Counted from the first letter of the stretch, positions 1-5,884 are shown. The stretch: 6,228 bases of DNA from Bacillota bacterium (GCA_023623095.1 JAMNXX010000156.1:1-6228), one strand, 5' to 3'. The notes: generated by a model not told the origin, from the sequence alone. A program made the numbers and translations.

Positions 1-639
1 ATCCGAATCTTTCACAGGATATCGGATATGCCAAAGATGACCTTGTTTTTCTTCATGCTCTACTTCCGCATCTGAAAGAGATGTTTTACAGTCTGAACAC
101 CAATTGATCAAACGATTGCCGCGGTAAATATATCCTTTCTCATAAAGATTTACAAACATCTCTCGAACAGCTCTACTGCACCCTTCATCCATCGTAAAAC
201 GTTCTCGGGACCAATCGCAAGAATCCCCTAGTTTTTTCATCTGCTCTACAATTCTTCCTCCATATTCTTCTTTCCATGCCCATGCTCTTTCTAAAAATCC
301 TTCTCGACCCACTTCTTCTTTGGAAAGCCCCTCTTCTTTTTTGATTTTCTCTACCACTTTTACTTCCGTTGCGATGCTGGCATGATCCTCTCCAGGAAGC
401 CATAAAGCTTCATAGCCTTGCATTCTTCGCCAACGGATTAATATATCCTGAAGCGTATGATCGAGTGCATGTCCCATATGCAGCTGTCCTGTAATATTCG
501 GAGGGGGCAATACGATGGTAAACGGTTTTTTATCTGGATTGATATTTGCTTTAAAATACTCATTGTCTAGCCAAAATTGATAGGTTTTCTTTTCAAATTC
601 CTGCGGCTTATACGTCTTATCTAAATTTTTAAAAGTCAT
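1..639 (-). CDS. valS: Valine--tRNA ligase (ValS), N-terminal 213 residues, cut by the window edge
   Basis: Cytosolic class I aminoacyl-tRNA synthetase that charges tRNA-Val with valine using ATP. The reading frame is open from an ATG at 637-639 to base 1, so only the N-terminal part is visible; full ValS is usually near 880 residues. Visible landmarks are [15 protein letters not shown] at residues 45-59, which contains the HIGH-type ATP-binding signature H54-M-G-H57, and the core block [15 protein letters not shown] at about 81-95. Further on come the ValS/IleS-like stretch [19 protein letters not shown] (about 135-153) and a Cys pair C181/C184 in NWCSDC, probably zinc-binding. The catalytic KMSKS loop, most of the editing domain and the anticodon-binding domain lie outside the window. 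An AGGAG ribosome site (647-651) sits 7 bases before the start. The gene is 19 bases downstream of a small membrane-protein gene and both are under a valine T-box leader, which independently supports the valine assignment. Confidence 0.97.
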   Translation of the reverse strand, partial: MTFKNLDKTYKPQEFEKKTYQFWLDNEYFKANINPDKKPFTIVLPPPNITGQLHMGHALDHTLQDILIRWRRMQGYEALWLPGEDHASIATEVKVVEKIKKEEGLSKEEVGREGFLERAWAWKEEYGGRIVEQMKKLGDSCDWSRERFTMDEGCSRAVREMFVNLYEKGYIYRGNRLINWCSDCKTSLSDAEVEHEEKQGHLWHIRYPVKDSD

Positions 640-658
640 ATCATCACTCCTCTTTGCT

Positions 659-871
659 CTATATGATTCGGATAGATTCCAGTTTTTCCGGAAATTCCCC
701 GCTGAATACCATCAAAAAACCTGCAATCGCTAAAATTAAGCCTATCATCTTCAAAATGAATAAGATTTCTACAGATCCAGCTTCATCCCTACCAAGTCTC
801 AGTAAGATCCATTTTGCTCCATATCCGAACAAAGCACCTGCCAGTAAAAATACAATTCCTCCTAGGAACAC
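659..871 (-). CDS. Small two-helix membrane protein of the valS operon, GTG start, function unknown
   Basis: I do not recognise a family for this 70-residue protein. Two hydrophobic stretches are visible: residues 2-19 ([18 protein letters not shown]) and about 34-57 (starting [12 protein letters not shown]). A short basic loop with K20, R25 and R28 joins them, and a polar tail [12 protein letters not shown] follows, so a membrane hairpin is likely. The frame is open further upstream, but those codons lie inside the T-box terminator. The in-frame GTG at 869-871 has an AGGGG ribosome site at 879-883 with a 7-base spacer, and it lies just after the terminator U-run, so I chose it. An upstream in-frame GTG at 884-886 lacks a ribosome site. 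The stop is 19 bases before valS, so the gene should be read through with valS when tRNA-Val is uncharged. It could be an unrelated passenger. The gene call is fairly safe; the function is unknown. Confidence 0.72.
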   Translation of the reverse strand: MFLGGIVFLLAGALFGYGAKWILLRLGRDEAGSVEILFILKMIGLILAIAGFLMVFSGEFPEKLESIRII

Positions 872-878
872 ACACTCA

Positions 879-883
879 CCCCT
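879..883 (-). promoter_or_regulatory. Ribosome binding site that decides the GTG start of the small membrane protein
   Basis: AGGGG on the minus strand lies 7 bases upstream of GTG 869-871. It falls between the T-box terminator U-run and the start codon, so the gene can be translated only on read-through transcripts. A stronger AGGAGG lies further downstream at 862-867, but no standard in-frame start codon follows it at a usable distance. Confidence 0.6.
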
Positions 884-888
884 CACAT

Positions 889-930
889 AAAAAAGCCTCT
901 CATTCCTAAAATTTTTAAGGACGAAAGGCT
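889..930 (-). terminator. T-box intrinsic terminator (Rho-independent)
   Basis: On the minus strand the arm AGCCTTTCGTCCT and the arm AGGAATGAGAGGCT form an imperfect stem across an AT-rich loop, followed by six T. The 5' arm overlaps the CGTCCTT segment that would otherwise pair with the AAGG of the T-box sequence. Terminator and antiterminator are therefore mutually exclusive, as known for T-box leaders. Confidence 0.88.
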
Positions 931-1132
931 CTTCGCGGTACCACCTTAATTCCAGCTTTATACTGGCTCTTTGCAACAGATAACGGAAGTTTCCGGCTAA
1001 GCCTATGCATTCATGCTTTCTGAGCTTAGCAGTTCAGAAGCTACTTTCGATAACTTCCTCCTAAGAAATCTTTCAGCCTATGGATTCCTCTCTCTAAAGG
1101 CGAATATTATCTACTCCTCTTCTTCATCACCG
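889..1132 (-). ncRNA. T-box riboregulator leader with GUA (Val) specifier, controlling the small membrane protein and valS
   Basis: Cis-acting RNA that senses the charging state of tRNA-Val. The conserved T-box AAGGTGGTACCGCG is at 934-947. Stem I runs from CGGT (1129-1132) to ACTG (1030-1033). It has a kink-turn-like GAU/UGA internal loop, a GAAG/CTTC helix, the specifier loop, and a GATAAT/GTTATC helix above it. The codon GTA (valine) sits in the specifier loop at 1042-1044 directly after GAAA. A perfect 7-bp stem GCTAAGC/GCTTAGC (1024-1030 with 996-1002) fits Stem II. The variable base of the UGGN bulge is U, which pairs with an A discriminator as expected for tRNA-Val. Known mechanism: uncharged tRNA pairs with the specifier and the T-box bulge, stabilises the antiterminator and allows read-through. 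The motif and location make the T-box call firm; the exact Stem I pairing was worked out by eye. Confidence 0.93.
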
Positions 1133-1177
1133 ATCGCAAAATATTATTTATTTTTCCATAATCATATATTCTTCATC

Positions 1178-1207
1178 ATTATATATATTTATGAGTATAA
1201 AAGTCAA
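1178..1207 (-). promoter_or_regulatory. Sigma-A promoter of the T-box / valS operon
   Basis: On the minus strand TTGACT (1202-1207) and TATAAT (1178-1183) are separated by 18 bases. Transcription should begin near 1171, about 40 bases before Stem I of the T-box leader. Confidence 0.82.
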
Positions 1208-1377
1208 CATCTAAGCAGAAAGTTTTTCAGAACCCAGACAAATCGGTCATCATATTTATATATCATCAATTATCATAAAGCAAAAAACATCGGATTATAC
1301 ATTTTAGCCACTCTGGAATGGCTTAAAATTTTTAAAATCAAAAGATGTATCGTCAAAAAAGATAAAAAACATGATTA

Positions 1378-1406
1378 TTGGCAATAATGTATGAATACAT
1401 ATTAAT
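1378..1406 (+). promoter_or_regulatory. Weak candidate promoter for the 125-residue hypothetical gene
   Basis: TTGGCA at 1378-1383 is followed 16-17 bases later by TATTAA/ATTAAT (1400-1406). The match to a sigma-A -10 element is only four of six. A perfect inverted repeat ATGTAT-GA-ATACAT (1387-1400) fills most of the spacer. The rest of the 1208-1460 intergenic stretch is AT-rich and I see no gene or RNA in it. Confidence 0.35.
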
Positions 1407-1460
1407 GATAGAAAAATCTTCTAAATTCATCAAAGTAGGAAAACGGGGGCAAAATAGAAA

Positions 1461-1838
1461 ATGAAAAATTATCATGTGAAAATCGATGAAGAAAAATATA
1501 AATATGGATACATCCGAGGAACTGTTGATGATTTTTACTGGTATGCATTGGTTCATAAAGAGCAAATCGATCATGGCATCAATCCTGAAAATCTTGAAAA
1601 AGGGCAGGGGAGGATTTCCAGATTATGTATTTATAAAGAAGTTATTGAACACCTCGGCAATCCATATTCCCCTGCATCTAGGATTCGAAGATATATTTAT
1701 GCCAATTATAAACGGGATTGGGATGTGTTAAGCAGCAGCCATATCGATATGATCAAGTATTTGGTGAATTATCTGGAACGCAGGTATTCATTCCGATTGA
1801 TTAAATCCGAAGTTGCCGGCAAAAATAAAAACCATTGA
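1461..1838 (+). CDS. Hypothetical protein, 125 aa, possibly DUF7678-like
   Basis: A soluble, charged protein with no signal peptide or membrane helix. The N-terminal half reads like a small beta-rich domain: YGYIRGTVDDFYWYALVH at about 15-32, then GQGRISRLCIYKE near 48-60. The later block NYKRDWDV (about 82-89) and the helix DMIKYLVNYLERRYSF (about 96-111) complete it. The order G-x-I/L-x-G, ALV, GRIS-x-L-x-I, NY-x-R-x-WD resembles, from memory, small Firmicutes and phage proteins carrying DUF7678; I cannot verify this. The ATG at 1461 has a G-rich segment (GGGGG about 12 bases upstream) as a poor ribosome site, so expression may be low. It is monocistronic, divergent from the valS operon and convergent with the hydrolase gene. 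The function is unknown. Confidence 0.78.
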   Translation: MKNYHVKIDEEKYKYGYIRGTVDDFYWYALVHKEQIDHGINPENLEKGQGRISRLCIYKEVIEHLGNPYSPASRIRRYIYANYKRDWDVLSSSHIDMIKYLVNYLERRYSFRLIKSEVAGKNKNH

Positions 1839-1890
1839 GCAATATTTCCTGCAAAGGCTCTCAGGAATCACATTCCATCCTATATAAAAA

Positions 1891-2535
1891 TTATTTTCTA
1901 TTTAGCATTTCTAAAAACTCTATATTGTATTTCCGCACAAAGCGCATAGAAGCAGGATCCCCATGACCGGGATAAATCATCATTTCATCAGGCCATTTCG
2001 ATATTTTATTTTGAATCGATTTTTTCATTGCTTCTGGGCTGCCTCCAGGTAAATCTGTACGTCCTAAATCGATGTTAAATATCGTATCTCCCGTAAAAAT
2101 CATATTTTCCCCTTCTACTTTAAAACAAACGCTTCCTTCTGTATGCCCGGGCGTATGAATCACCTCTAGGGATATCCCTTCTGCTTGGATTTTATCTCCA
2201 TCTTTAAGCAAGATATTTGCTTGTTCGGAGATGGGATTTTCGCAGTTTTGAATCGTGCGATTTTCATAAGGATCCTTTAATACCTTGATATCCGCTTGAT
2301 GGATGTAGATCGGACAAGCATATCTTTTTCTTAGAAAGGGCAATGCACCGATATGATCATAATGGGGGTGCGTTAATAGAATACCGGCTGGCTTCAATTG
2401 ATTTTGCTCGATGTAGTTTGAAAATTTTTCTCCCTCATCTCCCGGATCGATGATAAAAGCTTGCAACGCATTTTCATCATAAATCATATATCCATTTGTT
2501 TCCAATATCCCCGTAACAATCCTTTTGTATTTCAT
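1891..2535 (-). CDS. Metallo-beta-lactamase-fold hydrolase (glyoxalase II-like, YcbL/YqgX type)
   Basis: Cytosolic metal-dependent hydrolase of 214 residues, the usual length for single-domain members of the family. Ligands visible in order are THPHYDH (H56, H58, D60, H61), H131 in HTPGHTEGS, D150 in FTGDTIF and H191 in YPGHGDP. Together these make a complete two-metal site. The NIDLGRTDLPGGS stretch (about 154-166) is typical of the glyoxalase II-like branch. The C-terminal substrate domain of classical GloB is absent, so S-lactoylglutathione hydrolysis cannot be assumed, and clostridia usually lack glutathione; thioester or other small-molecule hydrolysis is possible. ATG 2533-2535 is preceded by AGGAG (2543-2547) with a 7-base spacer. 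The gene stands alone with its own promoter and converges on the gene ending at 1838 without a convincing terminator between them. The family is certain, the substrate unknown. Confidence 0.93.
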   Translation of the reverse strand: MKYKRIVTGILETNGYMIYDENALQAFIIDPGDEGEKFSNYIEQNQLKPAGILLTHPHYDHIGALPFLRKRYACPIYIHQADIKVLKDPYENRTIQNCENPISEQANILLKDGDKIQAEGISLEVIHTPGHTEGSVCFKVEGENMIFTGDTIFNIDLGRTDLPGGSPEAMKKSIQNKISKWPDEMMIYPGHGDPASMRFVRKYNIEFLEMLNRK

Positions 2536-2593
2536 CTATAAACTCCTTTCTTAAAAAGATGATAAAAGATCGACCGCTTTTTCGAATAATCTC

Positions 2594-2622
2594 ATTATAC
2601 TAAACAGCTAATAATATAACAA
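2594..2622 (-). promoter_or_regulatory. Sigma-A promoter of the hydrolase gene
   Basis: On the minus strand TTGTTA (2617-2622) and TATAAT (2594-2599) are separated by 17 bases. The predicted start near 2587 leaves a leader of about 50 bases before the ATG. A perfect palindrome begins one base upstream of the -35 element. Confidence 0.7.
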
Positions 2623-2623
2623 G

Positions 2624-2643
2624 ATTGGTATTTTTATACCAAT
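2624..2643. promoter_or_regulatory. Perfect 8-4-8 palindrome, candidate operator of the hydrolase gene
   Basis: ATTGGTAT-TTTT-ATACCAAT is a perfect inverted repeat immediately upstream of the hydrolase -35 box and just after the tRNA terminator U-run. The position suits an activator or repressor site. I do not recognise the regulator. It could instead be an extra weak hairpin behind the tRNA terminator, but its central T4 and lack of GC-rich stem argue against a terminator role. Confidence 0.5.
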
Positions 2644-2644
2644 T

Positions 2645-2670
2645 AAAAAAGCTCGTGTTGTTCACGAGCT
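2645..2670 (-). terminator. Intrinsic terminator of the tRNA-Gly gene
   Basis: On the minus strand a perfect 8-bp stem AGCTCGTG/CACGAGCT with a 5-base loop is followed by TTTTT (the A-run at 2645-2649 on the plus strand). It lies about 40 bases after the tRNA 3' end. Confidence 0.88.
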
Positions 2671-2709
2671 GAATCATCTTTTTTGCGTTCCAAACAAAAT
2701 CTAAATTTT

Positions 2710-2783
2710 TGGAGCGGGCAACGGGAATCGAACCCGCACAACTGGCTTGGGAAGCCAGGACTCTGCCATTAAGCTATGCCCGC
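2710..2783 (-). tRNA. tRNA-Gly, anticodon CCC, CCA end encoded
   Basis: A 74-base tRNA read from 2783 down to 2710. The acceptor stem is GCGGGCA/TGCCCGC (7 bp) with discriminator T and an encoded CCA. The D-arm has a four-pair stem including wobble pairs. The anticodon stem CTGGC/GCCAG encloses the loop TTCCCAA, giving anticodon CCC, which reads GGG glycine codons. The T-arm is GCGGG/CCCGT around TTCGAAT. It is a single-gene unit with a consensus promoter 20 bases upstream of the 5' end and a terminator downstream. Confidence 0.96.
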
Positions 2784-2802
2784 TTAATTTATCAGCAATA
2801 TT

Positions 2803-2831
2803 ATTATAGTATCCTTTTTTGTTTCTGTCAA
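2803..2831 (-). promoter_or_regulatory. Consensus sigma-A promoter of tRNA-Gly
   Basis: On the minus strand a perfect TTGACA (2826-2831) and a perfect TATAAT (2803-2808) are spaced by 17 bases, the optimum. The start should fall near 2796, leaving a 5' extension of roughly 12 bases for RNase P to remove. Confidence 0.92.
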
Positions 2832-2961
2832 TCACTATCATTTGTATTCAAATACAGTATCTAAATCATTGCTTCTTTCTCATATTTTTATCCGAAGGGT
2901 TTTCAATCATTTGTATGATATTTTGCTGCAACTCTTTGATATATGTAAAAATTATAAAATA

Positions 2962-2970
2962 TGTTATAAT
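2962..2970 (+). promoter_or_regulatory. Extended -10 promoter of trkA-trkH
   Basis: TG-T-TATAAT gives a perfect extended -10 element, with TATAAT at 2965-2970. No good -35 box sits at the right distance (TATGTA at 2942-2947), which extended -10 promoters tolerate. The expected start near 2977 leaves a leader of about 65 bases before trkA. That is too short for a ydaO-type c-di-AMP riboswitch, and none was seen. Confidence 0.65.
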
Positions 2971-2974
2971 ATCA

Positions 2975-3013
2975 TCTTATGAACAACAGGATACTTTCAT
3001 TTTCTTATGAACA
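2975..3013 (+). repeat. 11-base direct repeat in the trkA leader
   Basis: TCTTATGAACA occurs perfectly at 2975-2985 and 3003-3013, with a period of 28 bases. Both copies lie between the -10 box and the trkA ribosome site. The spacing is not far from three helical turns, so a protein-binding role is possible, but chance duplication in AT-rich DNA cannot be excluded. Confidence 0.5.
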
Positions 3014-3041
3014 TGCAATCGTTTGAAAGGAATGATATTTT

Positions 3042-4376
3042 ATGAAGGTGGCCATTGTTGGGGCCGGTAAGTTAGGATATAAAATTGCAGAAACACTATT
3101 CGATGATAATTATGTCATTATAATCGATAAAAACGAACGGGTGTTAGAAAGAGTCAGTGAGCAGCTAGATGTCCTAACCATTAAATCCAATGGTCTCCAG
3201 ACGGAATTGTTAAATGAACTGGATATTTCCTCCTGTGATTTGGTTATCGCCGTAACCAATGCTGATGAAACCAATATGATTATTTGCATGATAGCAAAGA
3301 AATTAGGCTGCAAGAATACGATCGCTCGGATCAGGAATCCGGAATATGTAAAACAATCCGATCTTATCAAAAAATCGATGCATATCGATCATATTGTAAA
3401 TCCTGAATTAGCCACTGCTGATGAAATCGTACGCTATCTTGTGAAAGGTTATGCCCTTCATACGGAGGATTTTGCATTGGGAAAAGTTTCTCTTATCGAC
3501 TTTAATATTAATCATTTTCCTGATTTGATTGGCCAAAAAATTATGGATTTAAAAAATATGGAGAATATACTGATCGTTGCAATATCGCGAAATGGAGAAA
3601 TCATCATCCCTCACGGTGGAGTTGTTTTGCAAAAAAATGATATCCTTTATCTGATTGGCAAGAAAGAGAGCCTGGATCGCTTAATAAAAAAAGAAAAAAT
3701 CTGTTTGGAAAGACCCTATGTAAAAAATGTCATGATCTTAGGAGGCGGAAAAATCGGATACTATCTTGCCAATAAACTCGATACTTTAGGCATACAGGTA
3801 AAAATCATTGAAATCGATAAAGAAAGATGCCATTATCTATCTGAACAATTAAATAATCCTTTGATTATCTTAGGGGATGGAACAGATATTAATTTATTGG
3901 AGGAAGAAGACATTTCCTCTATGGATGCATTCGTTTCCGTTACCGATTATGATGAAGAAAACTTGTTAATGGCATTGGTAGCAAAGCAGTATGGAGTCAA
4001 TAATATTGTCGCCAAAATAAGCCGTGCAAGTTATTCTCAAATTATCGAACGGTTAGGAATCGATATCGCACTCAACCCTGTCAATATTGCCACCGGCGAT
4101 ATCCTTAAGTTTATACGGGGCAGAAAAGTTGCTGCCGTCTCCCTATTGTTGCAAGGGCAGGCGGAAGTCTTAGAGATCATCATAAGCGAAAATATGAATA
4201 TTACGGAAAAGCCGATTTCAAAATTAAATTTGCCGAAAGGGATTATTCTCGGTTCCATCGTAAGAGACGAAACGGTCATTATTCCAAAAGGAGATACGAG
4301 GATTTATCCAAAAGATCGCATCATCGTATTTTGTCTCCAATCAAAAATTCATGCCCTGGAAAAGTTTTTAAGGTAA
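3042..4376 (+). CDS. trkA: Trk potassium uptake protein TrkA (two RCK modules)
   Basis: Cytosolic nucleotide-binding gating subunit of the Trk K+ uptake system, forming a ring beneath TrkH. The 444 residues hold two RCK units. RCK_N1 (about 1-125) has the Rossmann loop G7-A-G9-K-L-G12 and an acidic D29 at the end of beta-2. RCK_C1 follows at about 140-220. RCK_N2 (about 227-345) has the loop G234-G-G236-K-I-G239 and E257, and RCK_C2 is at about 365-444. Both Rossmann halves keep the glycines and the acidic residue expected for NAD(H) or ATP/ADP binding. Two modules indicate Trk-type rather than Ktr-type, whose KtrA has one module of about 220 residues. In Firmicutes RCK_C domains may bind c-di-AMP; this sequence alone does not show it. 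ATG 3042 is preceded by AAAGGA with a 10-base spacer. trkH starts 18 bases after the stop, so the two are probably co-transcribed. Confidence 0.96.
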   Translation: MKVAIVGAGKLGYKIAETLFDDNYVIIIDKNERVLERVSEQLDVLTIKSNGLQTELLNELDISSCDLVIAVTNADETNMIICMIAKKLGCKNTIARIRNPEYVKQSDLIKKSMHIDHIVNPELATADEIVRYLVKGYALHTEDFALGKVSLIDFNINHFPDLIGQKIMDLKNMENILIVAISRNGEIIIPHGGVVLQKNDILYLIGKKESLDRLIKKEKICLERPYVKNVMILGGGKIGYYLANKLDTLGIQVKIIEIDKERCHYLSEQLNNPLIILGDGTDINLLEEEDISSMDAFVSVTDYDEENLLMALVAKQYGVNNIVAKISRASYSQIIERLGIDIALNPVNIATGDILKFIRGRKVAAVSLLLQGQAEVLEIIISENMNITEKPISKLNLPKGIILGSIVRDETVIIPKGDTRIYPKDRIIVFCLQSKIHALEKFLR

Positions 4377-4394
4377 AAAGGGGAGGCTGACTCC

Positions 4395-5840
4395 ATGAAT
4401 ATTCGGATAGTCATCCATGTATTGGGAATTCTCTTGATGCTTGAAGCAGTTGGCCTAGCAGTGCCTTTTATGATTTCTCTGCATTGCGGTGAAAAGGCTG
4501 CTTCCGCTTTTGGCGCATCTATCCTCATTAGTCTCATTACTGGATTCTGTTTGTCGAGAATCCCTGTCCTTCATAAAAAAATTAAAATCAGAGAAAGTTT
4601 TTGCATTGTATCTTTTAGCTGGATCTTCGTATCGATTATTGGTGCGCTTCCTTTTTTTTTATCGGGAAGCATTCCTTCTTTCATTGATGCCTTCTTCGAA
4701 ACTGTTTCTGGATTTACCACCACAGGGGCAACGATCATCAACGATGTTGAATCCCTTCCTTACGGAATCTTATTTTGGCGTTCTTTTACGCATTGGATCG
4801 GAGGGATGGGAATCCTTGTGTTTACCGTTGCTATTCTCCCTGCACTCGGCGCAGGTACATTCCAAATTTTTAAAGCGGAAGCACCAGGCCCTATCGCCGG
4901 TAAAATTGTCCCTCGGATCCGAGACACAGCAAAATTCTTATATATCACTTATATCGGACTTACCCTATTGGAAATTATCCTTCTAAAACTAGGGGGAATG
5001 AATTTATTCGAATCTACGCTTCATACATTCGGAACTGTTGGAACAGGTGGGTTCTCTGTTAGAAATAGCAATATTGCCGCTTATAAAAGCCCCTATATCC
5101 ATATCGTCATTTCCATATTTATGATCTTATCCGGAACAAGTTTCGCTTTATATTACGGGCTTTTAAAGAAAAAATGGCGGGAAATTCTCAACCACGAAGA
5201 GCTGAGATTATACATGCTGATTATCATAGGGAGTGTCATTTTAATTGCGCTGAATATCCATGGGAGCATCTATAAAAGCATAGGAACATCCCTTCAGCAC
5301 GCCTTATTTCATGTAAGTTCCATCATTACGACGACAGCCTATACAACGGTGGACTTAAATCAATGGCCTACATTCAGTAAAATTATACTTTTTCTGCTCA
5401 TGTTGTTAGGCGGATGTGCAGGCTCCACTGCCGGAGGATTCAAAATCATAAGGGCTTTAATCCTTCTCAGATTAATTAAAAGGGAATTTTTAAAACTGCT
5501 GCATCCGCGAGCAATTATTCACATAAAAATCGGAGATCGAACTTTATCAGGTGATGTATTGGCCGCTATCTCCAGTTTTTCAGCATTGTATTTTTTGATG
5601 ATTTTTTTAGGTGCTCTTTTCATTTCTCTAGAAGGAGTTGATCTGCTCAGCGCTTTCAGCGCCTCCATTTCAGCCCTTGCAAATGTGGGCATCGGATTTG
5701 ATTTTGTAGGCACATCTCAAACATACGGTAGCTTTAGTGCCCAAAGTAAACTGTTCCTCTCGGGGCTCATGTTATTAGGCAGGCTGGAATTGTTTACTGT
5801 CATCTTGCTTTTTTCTCCTGCATTTTGGAAAAATAAATAA
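4395..5840 (+). CDS. trkH: Trk potassium uptake protein TrkH (K+ channel subunit)
   Basis: Integral membrane K+-conducting subunit of the TrkAH system, 481 residues, the normal family length. Four M1-P-M2 repeats can be traced by their filter loops: P1 SGFTTTGATI (105-114), P2 FGTVGTGGFSV (212-222), P3 ITTTAYTTVD (311-320) and P4 ALANVGIGFD (427-436). The conserved helix-break region LLGGCAGSTAGGFKI (337-351) precedes the fourth repeat. The N-terminus begins with membrane helices (about 5-28 and 36-55) and no cleavable signal. P3 carries Ala315 where Gly is usual at this filter position. ATG 4395 is preceded by GGGGAGG (4380-4386) with an 8-base spacer, and 18 bases separate it from trkA, which supplies its gate. 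No terminator follows directly, so transcription may continue into the DUF378 gene. Confidence 0.96.
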   Translation: MNIRIVIHVLGILLMLEAVGLAVPFMISLHCGEKAASAFGASILISLITGFCLSRIPVLHKKIKIRESFCIVSFSWIFVSIIGALPFFLSGSIPSFIDAFFETVSGFTTTGATIINDVESLPYGILFWRSFTHWIGGMGILVFTVAILPALGAGTFQIFKAEAPGPIAGKIVPRIRDTAKFLYITYIGLTLLEIILLKLGGMNLFESTLHTFGTVGTGGFSVRNSNIAAYKSPYIHIVISIFMILSGTSFALYYGLLKKKWREILNHEELRLYMLIIIGSVILIALNIHGSIYKSIGTSLQHALFHVSSIITTTAYTTVDLNQWPTFSKIILFLLMLLGGCAGSTAGGFKIIRALILLRLIKREFLKLLHPRAIIHIKIGDRTLSGDVLAAISSFSALYFLMIFLGALFISLEGVDLLSAFSASISALANVGIGFDFVGTSQTYGSFSAQSKLFLSGLMLLGRLELFTVILLFSPAFWKNK

Positions 5841-5854
5841 AAATTTTACTATAT

Positions 5855-5884
5855 TTGAATGATTTCTACATATATTGGAATAAT
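5855..5884 (+). promoter_or_regulatory. Weak candidate promoter for the DUF378 gene
   Basis: TTGAAT (5855-5860) and AATAAT (5879-5884) are 18 bases apart in the 87-base gap after trkH. It would let the small gene be expressed apart from trkAH, but the match is only moderate and the region is AT-rich. Confidence 0.35.

Noticed and set aside
654..890. 78-residue rightward open frame
   Set aside because: It is the antisense shadow of the small membrane protein and T-box terminator; the minus-strand frame has the ribosome site, operon position and helix pattern.
872..976. N-terminal extension of the small membrane protein to an ATG at 974-976
   Set aside because: The extra codons run through the T-box sequence and its terminator, which are clearly RNA structure. 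The extension is charged and unrelated to the hydrophobic core, and a ribosome site exists nearer the GTG at 869-871.
1013..1387. 124-residue rightward open frame
   Set aside because: It runs antisense across the T-box leader and the valS promoter, has low-complexity Ser/Ile/Tyr-rich content and no ribosome site.
1846..1876. Possible terminator between the converging genes: TTCCTG/CAGGAA and GGAAT/ATTCC hairpins
   Set aside because: The two hairpins share bases and exclude each other, stems are only 5-6 bp, and neither is followed by a T-run on either strand.
2915..2975. Inverted repeat ATGATATT / AATATCAT around the trkA promoter region
   Set aside because: The arms are 45 bases apart in very AT-rich DNA and the second arm overlaps the -10 box, so chance is the simplest explanation.
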